Source of the DNA: Reticulitermes speratus
Taxonomy: Eukaryota; Arthropoda; Insecta; Blattodea; Rhinotermitidae
Assembly (NCBI GenBank): GCA_021186555.1
Contig: JAJKFL010000330.1
Location: 25,473,444 to 25,537,443, forward strand
Direction: 5' to 3'
DNA length: 64,000 bases
A model generated the notes under the pieces. It had not been told where the DNA came from and did no database searches. It was given only the letters and a program-made list of their open reading frames with translations. Positions 11,014 to 23,611 of this stretch are shown one piece after another (position 1 is the first letter of the stretch; each line of letters starts with the position of its first letter). Made by a program: the position numbers and the translations under genes.

Positions 11014-11328
11014 TGTCAGGCTTGGCAGTGCCATGGCTCAGGCGGTTAGTCCCCGGCCTCCCACCGCGGAGGCCCGGGTTCCATCCCTGGTCAGTCCATG
11101 TGGGATTTGTGGTGGACAAAGTGGCACTGGGACAGGTTTTTCCCCGAGTACTTCGGTTTTCCCCTGTCAATTTCATTCCACCGGTGCTCCATTACTTGGA
11201 AAAATGAAAACAACTGATCATCTTTCTCTTCATCTTCATCACAGGGTTGTACAATAAGCCTTAAAGCTGCGGTGCGTCCGTGGCTTCTGCTGCGGGGACC
11301 TTCTCCGCAAAAGAAAAATGTCAGGCTT
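11014..11328 (+). mobile_element. tRNA-derived SINE, family B, with target-site duplication
   Basis: The element proper is 11024-11318, between two copies of TGTCAGGCTT (11014-11023 and 11319-11328). The head has A box TGGCTCAGGCGGTTAG and a B box near GGGTTCCATCCC (one change from GGTTCGATCCC). The body includes CCATGTGGGATTTGTGG and TTTTTCCCCGAGTACTTCGG, and the 3' end is A-rich. A minus-strand relative is at 19150-19438. A 135-codon frame at 10850-11257 crosses it and is not a gene. Confidence 0.93.
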
Positions 11329-14043
11329 CGCTGATTATTATTAAATATTTGTCAAACCGTGGCATTATTTTCAATGTTAATTTTGAGCCAACTGCTATGC
11401 TATAGCACGAGAGGATTCATATTTAGAATTATTCATCTTACTTAATGACGCTGTCTGTAGCGCAGTGGTTATACAGCGTCCAGTGTTTGGGAAGAGATTA
11501 CATTAAGTATGAACTAATTGTAAAAGTGGTGATCATAGCCTATTAACTCAGTAATCAACTGGACAAACACGGAAACTACTAACATTTAAGTTAACCTACA
11601 AATTCGGCCGATGTTCAATTTTGGAATCTATTACAAGTCTTAGACAATGTTGACTGCTACGGCAACATGCTTAGTATAATGTAAAGTGCGAGTTGTTGCC
11701 AACACTGAACGATTGCTGGAAGTTAATTATACAATGAAGGTGCAAGAAGGAGGAAAAGTAATAAATGGAAGGCTTAGAGTCACAACAATTTTGTGCCACG
11801 AACCGCGCGATAGCCTTAAAACTCTCTGCAACAAGGTCAAGAGCTCACGTACCAATTCCTCCAAAGTGTTTTTTGTAGCAAATATACAAAGGAATTCGAC
11901 GCTGGTCACGAAATTTAATCAGCACTGTATACGGAAGCACGCTCTGTGTGTGCGCCATGTAACGAGGAGCCAGTATATAATTCAGATAACAAACGGTGTG
12001 GCCACAATAATTAATTAAGCTTTTGTTTATGTTCTTTATCAGTACCATAATTACATTTATAAAATGCTTAGGCTAATGAAATTGCTCATTCATTATCAAT
12101 TTTCGATTTAATGACCTTTCATTCAGAGCCTCTCGTAACACAGCACTAAAACAATTAAAGATCCAGTTATATAGTCAACACAGTCCCTCTAATGCCCATT
12201 CGTCTGCACAAATAAACATTTGAAAGCGTTCCTCAAAATCATAAAAAACTTTTTTAAAATTTGATTAAAATCTGAGGTATAAAAGCTAATTGGCCGACTT
12301 AATTGTAGATGGAAAGGAAACATAAGAATTGTACTTGAACAGTACATGACAATGTGTAAATGATTCACCTGATTCGTGGTTAAGTTACACAGCTTTCTGA
12401 AAACGATGGTGAAAGGAATAAGTAAAGTAATTCCTGTTTGTAGACATTCTTTCTGAGGTCCGCTGATAAGAGGAGCTACATTTATAGTTGTCGAATAATG
12501 CACGCAGGCATGGAATTTAGACGTAGATTTGGATGAAGCTGCTTCGGGAAAACGCATCGGCAATCCATCTAGAAGATGGCATTTCACAACAAATGTAAAG
12601 TGGTAATTGCATAGTATTCAGCTGTGGGTGTTAGACAATACAGACTCCGTCCATCCACACGATCCGCCCACAGCCACAATAAAATGTCCAGTAGAAACAG
12701 AGCGTTAAAATTGCGTGCAAACATCAACAACACCCTTGGGCGATAAATACGATATGACAACAATAACATGCCTCACGGACCTCATTGTAGTTTGGGGTAG
12801 AAACAAACAAGAGTCCAAAAATAAACAGCACAATTGTGTGTTTTATAATGCCCACAAAATGTTTTTTTTTTAATTTGCCATGTTATCGGTATGACAAATC
12901 CACAATACACAACTACTCTAACAAAGTAATGTAAATTTGGGTTTAAGATAAAGAAGCCCCTCATGATTTTCACTACTGATCTGACTGTACATTTGTGTCG
13001 TCTTTTCAGAAAATGACAAGGAAACCAAGCATTACAAACACTTTTCATCTAACAACGTCTATATTAGAGACACCCCCACCACGCCAAATTCGTGAGCGAC
13101 GCTTCACTCTCTTTTAAGTACTGAAGTACTAAAATATTTATCGTGATGTTTTAGTAATTACACAGTTTCAACAAATGCTCCTATTTATTATGTAGTTCAC
13201 TAAAACGTTTCTTGTGCTCTCTACTCTATTCTTCACTATATTAATGCCATTAAGTTACTTAGCTTGACAGTAACTAAAATCCTGATCAAACCAAAGACAT
13301 TGAGGTGAAAGGGACATGCAGCAGTCAGGCGAAATTTATTACATGCTTACAAAATTCTGGCTCAGAAACATGAAAATATGTCTACTTTAAAAGTACAGGC
13401 GTAAATAGCAGAAATGTGAGAGTGTGGATTGGAGTCAGGTGGCTCAAGATAGAGCCTAATAGCGCGATCTTATGAAGACGGAAATAAACCTTCGGGTCCA
13501 ATAACAGACGAGTTTCTTGATGAGCCAAGCGACCTCCGACTGTTCGAAAAAATGAGATCAAATACGGCAATAGGCGACTGAATAAAACTCAGACGGGAAA
13601 TAAACCAAATAAGGAAAGACTGAAAATAATAATTATCAAACTCGAGGTAATATTGTATTTTATTTTAGTAGTTTACTAAAGATTATAACGTCAGAAATAT
13701 AACACGTATCAAGTTGCATATCAGTACCATATTACAACAGACCTCACTCATTTCATCTCCGACTAAGGCAATAATAATGTTGTGACCTACACCGAATACA
13801 GTACTGAAAAATGTGATATACAGTAACAGCATTCTGGTGTGTTATCGGCGGGATATGTAACTTTATACGATCGGTATATATATATATCTTACATTTATTT
13901 ACAACATAAATTCGACTCTGGTTTAAGCAGGATTTGCACAATTAGCCACTAAATATTCTGGCAATGATTCGCGTTAGTGTTACTGTAATGTGTAAAACGT
14001 AACAGAGTAACTAATAAGATTACTGTAAAAAATTATATTTGTT
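11329..14043. other. No recognisable feature over 2.7 kb
   Basis: The longest frame is 132 codons on the minus strand (12189-12587), with a 61-codon frame just upstream on the same strand (12584-12769). Neither shows a known domain, and I would not call them a gene. A weak A-box-like segment lies near 11455 without a B box. Confidence 0.4.
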
Positions 14044-14210
14044 GTATTAAAAATATTCTGCTAATAAGCAATAGGTTTAGGCCCAAAAGGGTGATTATCA
14101 GGCTTTACATAAAAACATAAGAGACAGAAGATTCATATTTTATATAAAGCCTGATTATGGCCCTTTTTGGCCGAAACATGTAGCTTATTTTTAATAGAAT
14201 ATTTCTATAC
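14044..14210. repeat. Long imperfect inverted repeat (MITE-like), hammerhead-like motif
   Basis: Arms of about 65 bp (14044-14110 and 14141-14210) pair around a loop of about 30 bases. The right arm reads CTGATTATGGCC, a short T-rich loop, then GGCCGAAACATGTAGC. That is a near-hammerhead core with one change in CTGATGA. A related hairpin lies at 51310-51503. No terminal duplication was found. Confidence 0.65.
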
Positions 14211-15420
14211 AATAATATTGTTATGTTTAACGGTAATCTTGTTAAGTAGTTATAAAAAACACAAAATGTGTTCATTAAAATTCAAAAGACAGGCAATGTA
14301 CGTATAACGTAACATTGAGGCGCGTTCGTGAAACCATTGTTGCCGTGCAAAAGCAATAAGTATTACACATTCTGAATGTGTGTTTCTGTAGCCTCACTTT
14401 TCCTGAACGTAAAGCGCATGCGCCGTATGATAACATCTGTGGCCTGCCCGGCTCTACCATATTTTTCCACATTACCTCATAAAGGGCAGGATTTTCGGGA
14501 AAAAAATATTTTTAACAAGAAATGTGTGTTTTGATTTTCTCTACAACTTTTGTCTGAAACATTTCTCATTCTAAGAAGAATTCAGCGAGATATTATCATA
14601 AATGTACACAGGTTTTCAAAGTACCCGTTATTCTTGTCAGATTTTAATGAAACTTGAATTTTCTCGACAGGTTTTCGAAAAATCCTCAAGTATCAAGTTT
14701 CATGAAAATCCGTCCAGTGGGAGCCAAGTTGTTCCATGCGGACAGACATGACGAAGCTAATAGTCGCTTTTCGAAATTCTGCGAACGCACCTAAAAACTA
14801 GTGTGAAACATAAGTAGGCAGTCTGTTTCAACCCCACAACCTCATATCACTCTACTATTTGATTTACGTACTAGATATTTTATTATAAGGCGTTGTCTCC
14901 ACATTTCTTGCAGTAGGGAATGCCTAAGCGTAAATATTGTTAGAAACGACGATAAAGAAAGTCGTCAGTGGTTTAGAAAACAAACAGTTGGGGCGATATG
15001 AATCTCAATAAACAAACACTTCATACAATAAACAGTAATCAAAAATCAACGAAGACGCAGGAACTTATGCGCAGATTTTGTCGGTACGAACGGGTAACCC
15101 CAAACCATAATGCTGTAATCGTCCAACTCACGAAACACGGACACGCACTCACAATGAGGGTGAGGCTAAGAAGCACAACTGAAGACCTTGTAGTCGCCTT
15201 GATATTGCTATCTCTTTCGTCCCTGCCCCCACAGACAGGCAACCACGTCCATGGCACAGGCGGAATCACTAGTGCCCTATAGGACATGCAGTTGAACACG
15301 CCTGCACGCATGTGGGATCGTACTCTGCTGGAATCTCAGACAAGCAGTTAATGAATGCTCTTTGCACGAGCTCGATCGGAACCGGGTGCCCCATTTAGCT
15401 TATCCCGATTAACAGATGCT
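14211..15420. other. No recognisable feature
   Basis: AT-rich sequence. Overlapping 90-codon frames on both strands at 15000-15311 have no recognisable motif. Confidence 0.45.
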
Positions 15421-15831
15421 AATAAAGTTAGTGCCGATCCCAGTGGCCATGCGGTCTAAGGCGTGAGTCTGCGGCCGCTCGCTTACTGGGATCGTGGGTT
15501 CGAATCCCACCGGGGGCATGGATCTTTGTGTTGTGTTGTAAAAAGACGGTTGTGGACCGTAAGTGACATGAAAGGACGAAAAAGGATTAATACAGAACAA
15601 AAATGGATCAAAGGGGAAAACCCAGGAATTAGTAAAAAAAAAAAAAATCCCACCGGGGGCATGGATGTCTGTCTCTTGTGAGTGTTGTGTATTGTCAGGT
15701 AGAGGTCTCTGCGACGAGCTGGTCCCTCGTCCAGAGGAGTCCTACCGAGTGTGGTGTGTCTAAAGCGTGATCGTGAAGCCTCGAAATGAGGAGGCCACAG
15801 GAAAAAAATAAATAAAAAATAAAGTTAGTGC
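15421..15831 (+). mobile_element. Composite (two-part) SINE, family A head with second tail, plus truncated family A unit
   Basis: A perfect 14-bp duplication, AATAAAGTTAGTGC, flanks the whole unit (15421-15434 and 15818-15831), so 15435-15817 inserted in one event. Its parts are: a tRNA-Leu-like head with A and B boxes; an alternative body (about 15523-15633) not found in ordinary family A copies; an internal run of about 14 A (near 15634); then a 5'-truncated family A unit that starts inside the B-box region at TCCCACCGGGGGCATGG and runs to its own A-rich end. The copy at 41768-42207 has the same order and the same internal junction. Confidence 0.93.
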
Positions 15832-17669
15832 TTACTGTTATACAGCTAATTTTTACGCAAAATGCATGCATGTTTAATTTTATTTAACGTAACGACCGTT
15901 TTGAAAATCTCCTGTGACGAATTTAATTCAAATTGGACAATAAATATGGGAAGTAGGATAGAAATTCACACATACAAGATTCAGAAAACATTAAATGTAC
16001 CCTTGTATTCTGAATCAACTACTCGTACAGACTCTGTGGTTTAATGTGAGACAGGCTGTCATTTGTGGTCTGGCAGAAACAAGGACAGCCATGATTTACA
16101 CAAAATATACGGGAACGTCCAGTTACGAGCCACACGATGATTACTAACTTTGCTGAAGTATCAAGGCTATGCAAAACAGAACGACAGAATTTAAAAGCAC
16201 GCAAGACCATTGCAAATCATACGAAGTGGCACTTCAAAATTTGTCTTAAGTACAGACACTAAACCGAATAATCATATTTCGGTAAGTATGAAGAGGTGAG
16301 ACGCGCTAAACAAAACACAGGGGGTGAAATAAGAAATTAAATTGTATAAAACTACTTACGAATTAGACCCTGCAACGGTGATATAAAAGGACACTACTTG
16401 GAAGAATATTAAAAGCAGCAGAAATATTAAAGCTGCGAAGGACATGTTTGAAGAATGAAAATATAAATTATCACAGAATATGTTACATTATAAGCAACAC
16501 TCTTACGGCGCATTCGAATGATACTACAATTACACATTTACTAAAATTTCGGATATGATATTTTCTAATTGGTTCCCGAAGAAAGAACAGATTTGCTTTG
16601 GAAGTTGTTTGTAGCAATTATTGTTTAATTTCGGATAGGGAAATTACAAACAGACCTCTCCTGTAAGCAAACAATGATGAACGACATCTTTACTCATGCG
16701 AGCAGCACTAAAACGAGAAGCATTAGGCACAGCAGCCCTTCTTTAAAGAAGGTACGTTGCGGATAGTGGCATTAGAAGCATTCTCACAGAAAGCAGTGTT
16801 CAGAAAGACAGAATTCCCACTCATTCATTCGTTCATTCATCAATTCGTTCATTCATTCTTCTTTCGTTTCTTCTCCTTCCCTCTGCTGTCCCGTCACACT
16901 TCTAAATTTATTCCCCATGTTTTCCCATCCCGCAAATAAGAGGCCCGTGCTCTCTTACTTCCTCCCTCCCTTTCTAGAGAAACCAACAGATGCGAATGAT
17001 AGGATTAAAATCTTGCAACAATCTCGGTGCGATTTATTACCTCAGCTTCTCTTTAATTACTTTTCCAGGTAGTAGATTGGAGGATAAATTAATCAAATTA
17101 TTTACCACTCAAAGTTTTACGCGCCGTTTCAAATCTTCCAAGCCACCACAGTATCCAGGTTCTCAACAAATTACTTTACGACACAGAATTGAAGAAAGAG
17201 ATTATATCGTGGATGGGGAAAGGAAAAAATCTCTCGCCCACAATTCCTACTGCAAACACTAACTACGCAGTCGTTTTTTCCACCCATTTGCTCCAAGTGC
17301 TAAGCCTGCACTGAATTGTGAGGTAATTAGATTTATATTTCAATCCACTGAACGGGCTTATTTCCTTTGCAGATGTGTCGCATAAAGAATTCATTTCTCT
17401 GAATATCTGCTTCTGTTTTATATTCCCGGAATAAAAATCTAAATCCAAATGCATCAAGAATGTTGTTCTTCGAACAAAGTCCAGTGCGCTTTACATCAAA
17501 TACTCCTATTATTAGACTGATCAAGTTATGGCTAAGTAGACGGACGAGACATCTAGCACGAATAAGACAGATTAGCAGAGGTGAACTTAAGTTATATCTA
17601 ACCTTTATTAAACAACATATCATAAAGAGCCATAGCTCCATGCGTTCTTAACCACATCACTAGATAGAA
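15832..17669. other. No recognisable feature except an (ATTC)n run
   Basis: A short imperfect ATTC/GTTC repeat lies at about 16823-16860, next to a pyrimidine-rich stretch. The rest is AT-rich sequence with chance frames. Confidence 0.45.
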
Positions 17670-17865
17670 GGGAGTAATCGGCTTCAAGCCCTGGCCGCTA
17701 TACTCCCGGGCAAATAGCCTTCGGTATCCATTGAATGAGAGACTTGGCGGAACTCAGAGGCTGTCTTGACGCCGCGGCGAAAAAAAGTAGGCCTACTCTT
17801 TCCTTAGCCGCGAATCGAACTTCGATCGTCCAGACCGTAGCCAGTCACTATACCAAACTAAATTC
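17670..17865 (-). mobile_element. tRNA-derived SINE, family D (candidate)
   Basis: On the minus strand an A-box-like TGGTATAGTGACTGG and a B-box-like GAAGTTCGATTCG lie at tRNA spacing (about 17862-17810). A GC-richer body extends to about 17670. No tail or target-site duplication was found. This is the only copy of its type that I recognise here. Confidence 0.55.
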
Positions 17866-17974
17866 ATACAGATTTTTTGGTCATAATATCTGAAGATAAA
17901 AAGCCACTTGGGAGACCTAGGTATACATGAGGGAATATTATTACAATGTATCTTAAATAGAATATGGGGGTGAA

Positions 17975-18130
17975 TGTATTTATCAGTCTCAGGATAGAAA
18001 CTAGCTCCGGGTTCTTATGACCACAGCAATGAACCGTAGCGTTTTATAAAAAGAGGACCATTTCTTCACGAACTGAACAAATATTAGCTTCATAAGAAAG
18101 GCATTCTTCTGTGAGGTTAGGTAATTAGTT
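17975..18130 (+). mobile_element. LINE 3'-end relic
   Basis: ATTTATCAGTCTCAGGATAG, then GGGTTCTTATGACC and AAATATTAGCTTC, parallel the LINE ends at 4034 and 7115. It is strongly decayed, with no open frame left. Confidence 0.4.
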
Positions 18131-19138
18131 AAATACATATCAGCAAACTTGATAAGAAACACAAAATAATTAGGAAAAGGTGAATGCAAGATATACACGT
18201 TAAGTTTTTTAATGTGTTATTTTTAATAATGAGAGCTCCAAGAGAACGCATATTGCAAATCAGTAGTAAAATTGCCGTGCCAATGGAATTTTATTGCAGT
18301 TCCTTCACAGTCATCAGTAGGCCTACCTTATTTTGCTTTCGGTTTCAGATTTGCCCTGTGATATATATATATATATCACAAACTGACACGAAGGTAGTGA
18401 ACAGCTCTATATATGACGTAGAGGAAATAATTACTGGGCAGAGTCTGCCAGGTAAATGTTAGCTGAATATAGCCGCTTGTTACGATGTGGTGTTCTGTTA
18501 CTAATGAAACTAACAATGCGTTCAAAAGTCATTTTATCAAATAACATATAATGTCGGTAATTAAATTCTTTTTTAAGGGGGTTTTAACGACGGTTCTACA
18601 GGAACGTGCCTGGTTCCCAATTTTAACCCACCCTCCTTCCTTAAAAGGAAAAAAGTAGTCTTCCTAATCACTAGCTGTATGTGTTTGTGTATGTGTGTGC
18701 ATTTTTGCGAGTATGTCTCAACAAACTTCGAATCTGATGTTGATATGTAAGCAAAGTGCAAGGTAAAATCACTACCAGTTGGCATTCAGGTTCAGTATAC
18801 CGTCTTTATGTTGCTCATGATGAATTAAATTTTCATTTACAGAGTTTGGAGACTGAATTTCAGCGTCTTCCTACCTGAAAACGAGGGAAAGATTGTTCAG
18901 AAAAAACAACAACTTCTTTAAAATTTGATACGTCATCAGTTTGCAATGCAGGCCATGTAACAAGTACAGAATTTTTATTTCAAAATGTAATCCGACTGTG
19001 CAGTATAGTGTAACTATGCACGATCTAATACTGAATACATATACCACAATAAAATGCTAAAAGTATTCCTCTATATTACAAATGATTTCCTAGTAATGTA
19101 TTACACCACAATAAAAATTCTTCGCTCAAAACTGAGAC
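18131..19138. other. No recognisable feature
   Basis: AT-rich sequence with a short (TA)n run near 18362. Near 18307 the minus strand has CTGATGA without a following GAAAC. Confidence 0.45.
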
Positions 19139-19449
19139 CCATCCTGCTTTTTTTTTTGTGGAGAGAGGCCCCGCAGCAGACGCTACGGACGCACCGTAGC
19201 CTTATTGTACAACCCTTGTGATAAGGATGAAGAGAAAGATGATTAGTTTTTCCATTTTTCCAAGTAATGGAATACAGGTGGAATGACAGTGACAGGGGAA
19301 AACCGAAGTACTCGGGGAAAAAATCTGTCCCAGTGCCACTGTGTCCACCACAAATCCCACATGGACTGACACGTGATCGAATCCGGGCCTCCGCGGTGCG
19401 AGGCCGGCGACTAACAGCCTGAGCCATGGCAGGGCCTGCCATCCTGCTT
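19139..19449 (-). mobile_element. tRNA-derived SINE, family B, with target-site duplication
   Basis: The element proper is 19150-19438, bounded by a perfect 11-bp duplication, CCATCCTGCTT (19139-19149 and 19439-19449). The minus strand carries A box TGGCTCAGGCTGTTAG, a B box within GGCCCGGATTCGATCACG, the CATGTGGGATTTGTGGTGG body, and a terminal A run (T on the plus strand). A 113-codon minus frame across it is an artefact. Confidence 0.94.
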
Positions 19450-22318
19450 GATCACAACTGCACTAATTTATGACACACTGACTGAAATAGAGCTTTTCGA
19501 ATTCTTAGTAGCCCACATCAAGCATTTCCTCCACAACTTATCCACTAAGTTTTTGGATACCTGCCAGGTGATATATTTCATATCGCACACAGAGGATAGG
19601 TGTAACGTGCAAGAGTCGCGTGATAAAACATACATCCTGTATAATCAGATAAAACCACAAGCTTTAACAGAGCACAGTGGCTCTCTGAAGAACACACTGG
19701 ACAATTTTTATAATTACAACATGGTTCAAGTGGCAATGGCCTTCTTGTTTGTTCAAATGCTTAGTGTAGAGTGCGTCACGTCCGCCTGTTCTCACTGTTC
19801 ATTAGAAAACAAATTCAGCATTCGAACTAGGCACGTTACATTTAGTTTAGGGTAAAAAACACTAGAGACGTTCCAGAATACGTGCAGTCACGGGAAAGAG
19901 ATATATAAAAACCCTCAGTTGAGCGTATTTTGGAACTTGACAGCGTGTTTTTCTGTTTGTAAACGGCACCGTAACAAACAGACAAATTATGTCCCTTCCC
20001 AAGTCTTCTATTTGAAGAGGACAAAGATGACGACAGCAATAATTTGCAGGATCTGAATTCCTACCAACTATAAATACATCTAAATCGCTAAACTACCGGG
20101 ACAGGGTAAGATATAAAAAAGTATTCAGAGCAGAACACAGGAAAATTGAAAAATCTTTAAACTCGAAAAGGGCGTTATCAGCTGCCGTTTTATTTCGCAT
20201 AGCAAAAAGGAGTAGATCCCGCGAAGGATCAGTGGAATAATAAAACCAAGTACGTTCTAAGCAACAGAATTCTAAACGAAAAACAGAAAGGAATAAGATT
20301 TGTTTGACGTTTATCCATAAAATATTACCATATACCAGACGGACAGAAATAAACAGTGTGTATAGGTCATGATTCTTTTACTTGTTCTGATCTTTTTATA
20401 TACTTATTTATTTATTTATTTAGTATTTATTTATTTATTTATGATTCATTAAAAAGTGTTGTCAGTTTCTCAGGTTACGTAGAATCGAATGATAGGATAA
20501 TACGAAAATAATAAACCACAAGGCAATTGCCATGACTTGTATTATCGCGGTATTTGTTTGGATAAACGGTGGAAAACCAGGAAAACATGCAGTCAAAATT
20601 GTATCCCTACACAAATTCGAATATATACCTCCTGAATAAAATTCAGAATCATTATCGTTGGAATCAGTTTGCACGGTGGGAATTTCATGTAACCGACTTC
20701 AGAATAAACAATATAAATTCTCTACAAGTCTGACTTACGCATTGCCTGCATGAAAGTTTCTCCATGCAAATCACGAACTGAGAGACAGCCACAAAAACCA
20801 GTACCGCACGCAGTCTTTAAATGTATACCTGTCGACCTACATTTGATAGACAGCAAATTCTGCTGAAGCAAGAGGTCTGTCCGAGAGAAAGAAATGCTTT
20901 TCACTAACGCATTATGTTCCGGCCTAAGCTAATGATGTTTACAAAATTCAACATTGCAAGGTTCAAACTATTACAAGACATATGTACTTAGAATATTTTC
21001 GGCTCGAACACAGTAGCTGAATGACAAAGTTTAGAAAATTCTGAAAGAAATATACTTTTCTCTGTATGTTATGTACAGTTTATATAGTAAGACAATTTCT
21101 TTTGAAATATTACTGGTGTGTATTTGGACGTTTTCCATCGTCACGGAGTATAAAAATGTCCAAATAAACATCAGTAATATTTCGCATGTTACATCATTGT
21201 CTAAGAATGATAGTGTACATTTAAATTTCTTTTGAAATTTCCTATTATAACTGGTCGTCGATAAACACTCAAACAATCTCTCAAAGCTAAACGAGACTGA
21301 CGTGTGTGTATTCCACCACGTCGTACACAGTTACCAAATATATTCTCTGGAATTAAGAAGTTTGTTTAAAATGGAAATAATAAAATCCCAATTGGAGAAA
21401 AGCTCGTATGTTGAATTTCAATAAAATATGTGAAGCCGATTATGAAATGTATAAATAAATGAAATTATAGACTTATATAAATTAGTCTTTATGAGGGTTA
21501 ATATACCTGGTAATTGGAATTGGTCGACATCTTCCACCATTACGTCTCCCACGCCGCATTTCAACAAAATCCGTGAAACTTTTTGTGTGATAAAGGTAAA
21601 AATAAATTTACAACCCTACGTAAAATACTTTCTTGTAAATCAATTAGTTTGAAAATTCGAATTATCCGCCAGCTGTTAATGGAAATCACCTACATCGATT
21701 TTGGACATCTGCGGAATGGTTTGTAGCAACCGTGGGAGAGTCTATTCATAGCCTTATACAAATTAGCCTTTATTAAAATTCAACATGCCTAAAGATCGGA
21801 ATTTCCTGTAATATTTCGTGATGCCTTCTATATTGAACTCCAACAAATATCTGAAACGGTTTGCGGAATATATGGAAGCCAATTTGTGGCCTTAGATAAA
21901 CAACGCACTACTATGGATTAATTTAGCTGAACGTCAGAAGTTATATACAAGCTTCCCACATCAAATTTGAACAGAAATTATGAAGCGATGTTCGAAATTA
22001 CGTGGCGGTCATTTACTGCCTTATGTACATATTATGCAACAATCTGGCTAAGTGTGAAAATTTCCTGGCAAAGTCTAGTGCAAATGCAACACCCCTACAC
22101 CGAAATAAAAAAAAGTCTGAAGATTTACGCATTGATACTGAGTCACAGACGGCCAACCGGACGGACAAACAAGTCCCTCACATAAGGCAATCTTGTTTAT
22201 TTACTCTGTAATAATCACCAATATTTACAAGCTAAAGTCTACACGCAATATCTCTTGTTTAAAAAACTTCTGTGGTGTTTAGTGGCGCTGAATAAATTAA
22301 GAGGATATTTCTCAACAA
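19450..22318. other. No recognisable feature except a (TTTA)n run
   Basis: A TTTA/TTTAG repeat occupies about 20398-20443. A 135-codon frame at 19448-19855 begins at TTG right beside the SINE, has no known domain, and is not called. The remainder is AT-rich. Confidence 0.45.
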
Positions 22319-22505
22319 ATGGGCAATACGAGTCCTTTTCTTCTTATTCGCCTTTTCCTCTTCCTCTTCTTCTTCTTCCTCTTGGCCATGGCCTCCCCTC
22401 CGACACAACTGAGTTTTCATGATGTGAGGATGTCAATGCCTCACCCAACCCCCCAAACTGGAGGGCCAGGGTACCTCACTTTGTCTGGCACCTTCATGTA
22501 GTCAA
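22319..22505. other. Pyrimidine tract and GC-richer segment
   Basis: A CTT/CTC-rich tract (about 22332-22386) precedes a C-rich segment with CCTCACCCAACCCCCCAAAC. It may be a truncated repeat, but I cannot classify it. Confidence 0.35.
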
Positions 22506-23354
22506 ACGTATCTGATTGGAAGCACTGAGTAAAATTCTGAAAAGCCTTGACATTTCCATAATTCGAAAAAGGACAAACCCATACCCACATCCGCGCGAAA
22601 GTTTGAAACACTTTTTAAGAAATTACAATTGTCACATACTTGTACTTTACAATGCAAATAAGGTACATACGAGTATAAACCAATCTTACGTGAAACATAA
22701 TGCAACTGTGGCGTTCTTTCCCTCTTATGGGGCTACATTGTAATAATCAAAATTATGTGCACTAAGATAAACATTAATATGGCAAAATAAATTGGAATAT
22801 TTCAGAATAGAAATATTTGCACCAAACTACACGGTTTAATATCCAAGACGTGACCTCCTTCAAAACCTCACAGATCACATTTCATTACAGTTTACATCAT
22901 AGATTAACTACGAACAGTTTTGTTCTTTCGTTTCTTCGTTTATGATAATATGTTCAGTCTTTGTATGCCTGAATTCTGCCCGAGCCTCCTAAAGATTTTG
23001 TTCAGCCATTTTCTTTTTAATATATTTTCATTTTTAGTATTGGAAGTGTTGGTTATTCGCATTGAAGTTCATCGTCAAACGTCATCCGTCTTCTGGAAAG
23101 ATACAGATAACATCTATTATTGTATTATTCAAATGTATGCTTGCCTTGCTAGCAATATTATGCTTTGTTGTTACCACTATTGTCAATAATAATATCAATA
23201 ATAAACGTTATTTAACCGATGTCAGTAACCTGACAGCAGGTGACTTATGAGGGACGTCATTCCTGCCAGCCAGACTACCAGCAGCATATCTCGAGAAATG
23301 CTAGCCGGATTTTGGAAAAATGTTATGTTACAGGCCCCTACAAAAAGTGGAGCC
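22506..23354. other. No recognisable feature
   Basis: AT-rich sequence without repeats or exons that I can defend. Confidence 0.45.
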
Positions 23355-23611
23355 GGGATAAAGCAGTCAATATAGTAATTAGGTTACGGGATGGGCGATC
23401 CGGGTTTCCAATCCCGCAAAAGATTTTTGTCTTCCGCTAAAGGTCCAGACGGGCTCTGGGACCCACCCAGGCTCCTACTCAAGGGTGCCGGTGTTCTTTC
23501 GCGGGGTGTAGAGCGGCCAGGGAGCACTCGCCTCTATCTAGTTTTGAAATGAAGAGTGAGTGCAACTGTACCTCTGCACACTTATGTCTTCATGGCGTGG
23601 CGAGGGATAAA
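23355..23611 (+). mobile_element. tRNA-derived SINE with the shared core domain
   Basis: A B-box-like CCGGGTTTCCAATCCCG at about 23400-23416 is followed by the central domain also seen at 1.1 and 34.6 kb (TCTGGGACCCACCCAGGCTC, then GCGGCCAGGG). GGGATAAA occurs at 23355-23362 and 23604-23611 and may be an 8-bp target-site duplication. The A box is weak. Confidence 0.65.

Noticed and set aside
12189-12769. Two adjacent minus-strand frames (132 and 61 codons) as a possible gene
   Set aside because: No known domain and no splice or codon-use support. Such lengths are expected by chance in 64 kb.
18295-18320. Minus-strand CTGATGA as a hammerhead core
   Set aside because: No GAAAC follows after a plausible stem II, so only one of the two core boxes is present.
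19448-19855. A 135-codon plus-strand frame
   Set aside because: It begins at TTG at the edge of a SINE target duplication and has no recognisable motif.
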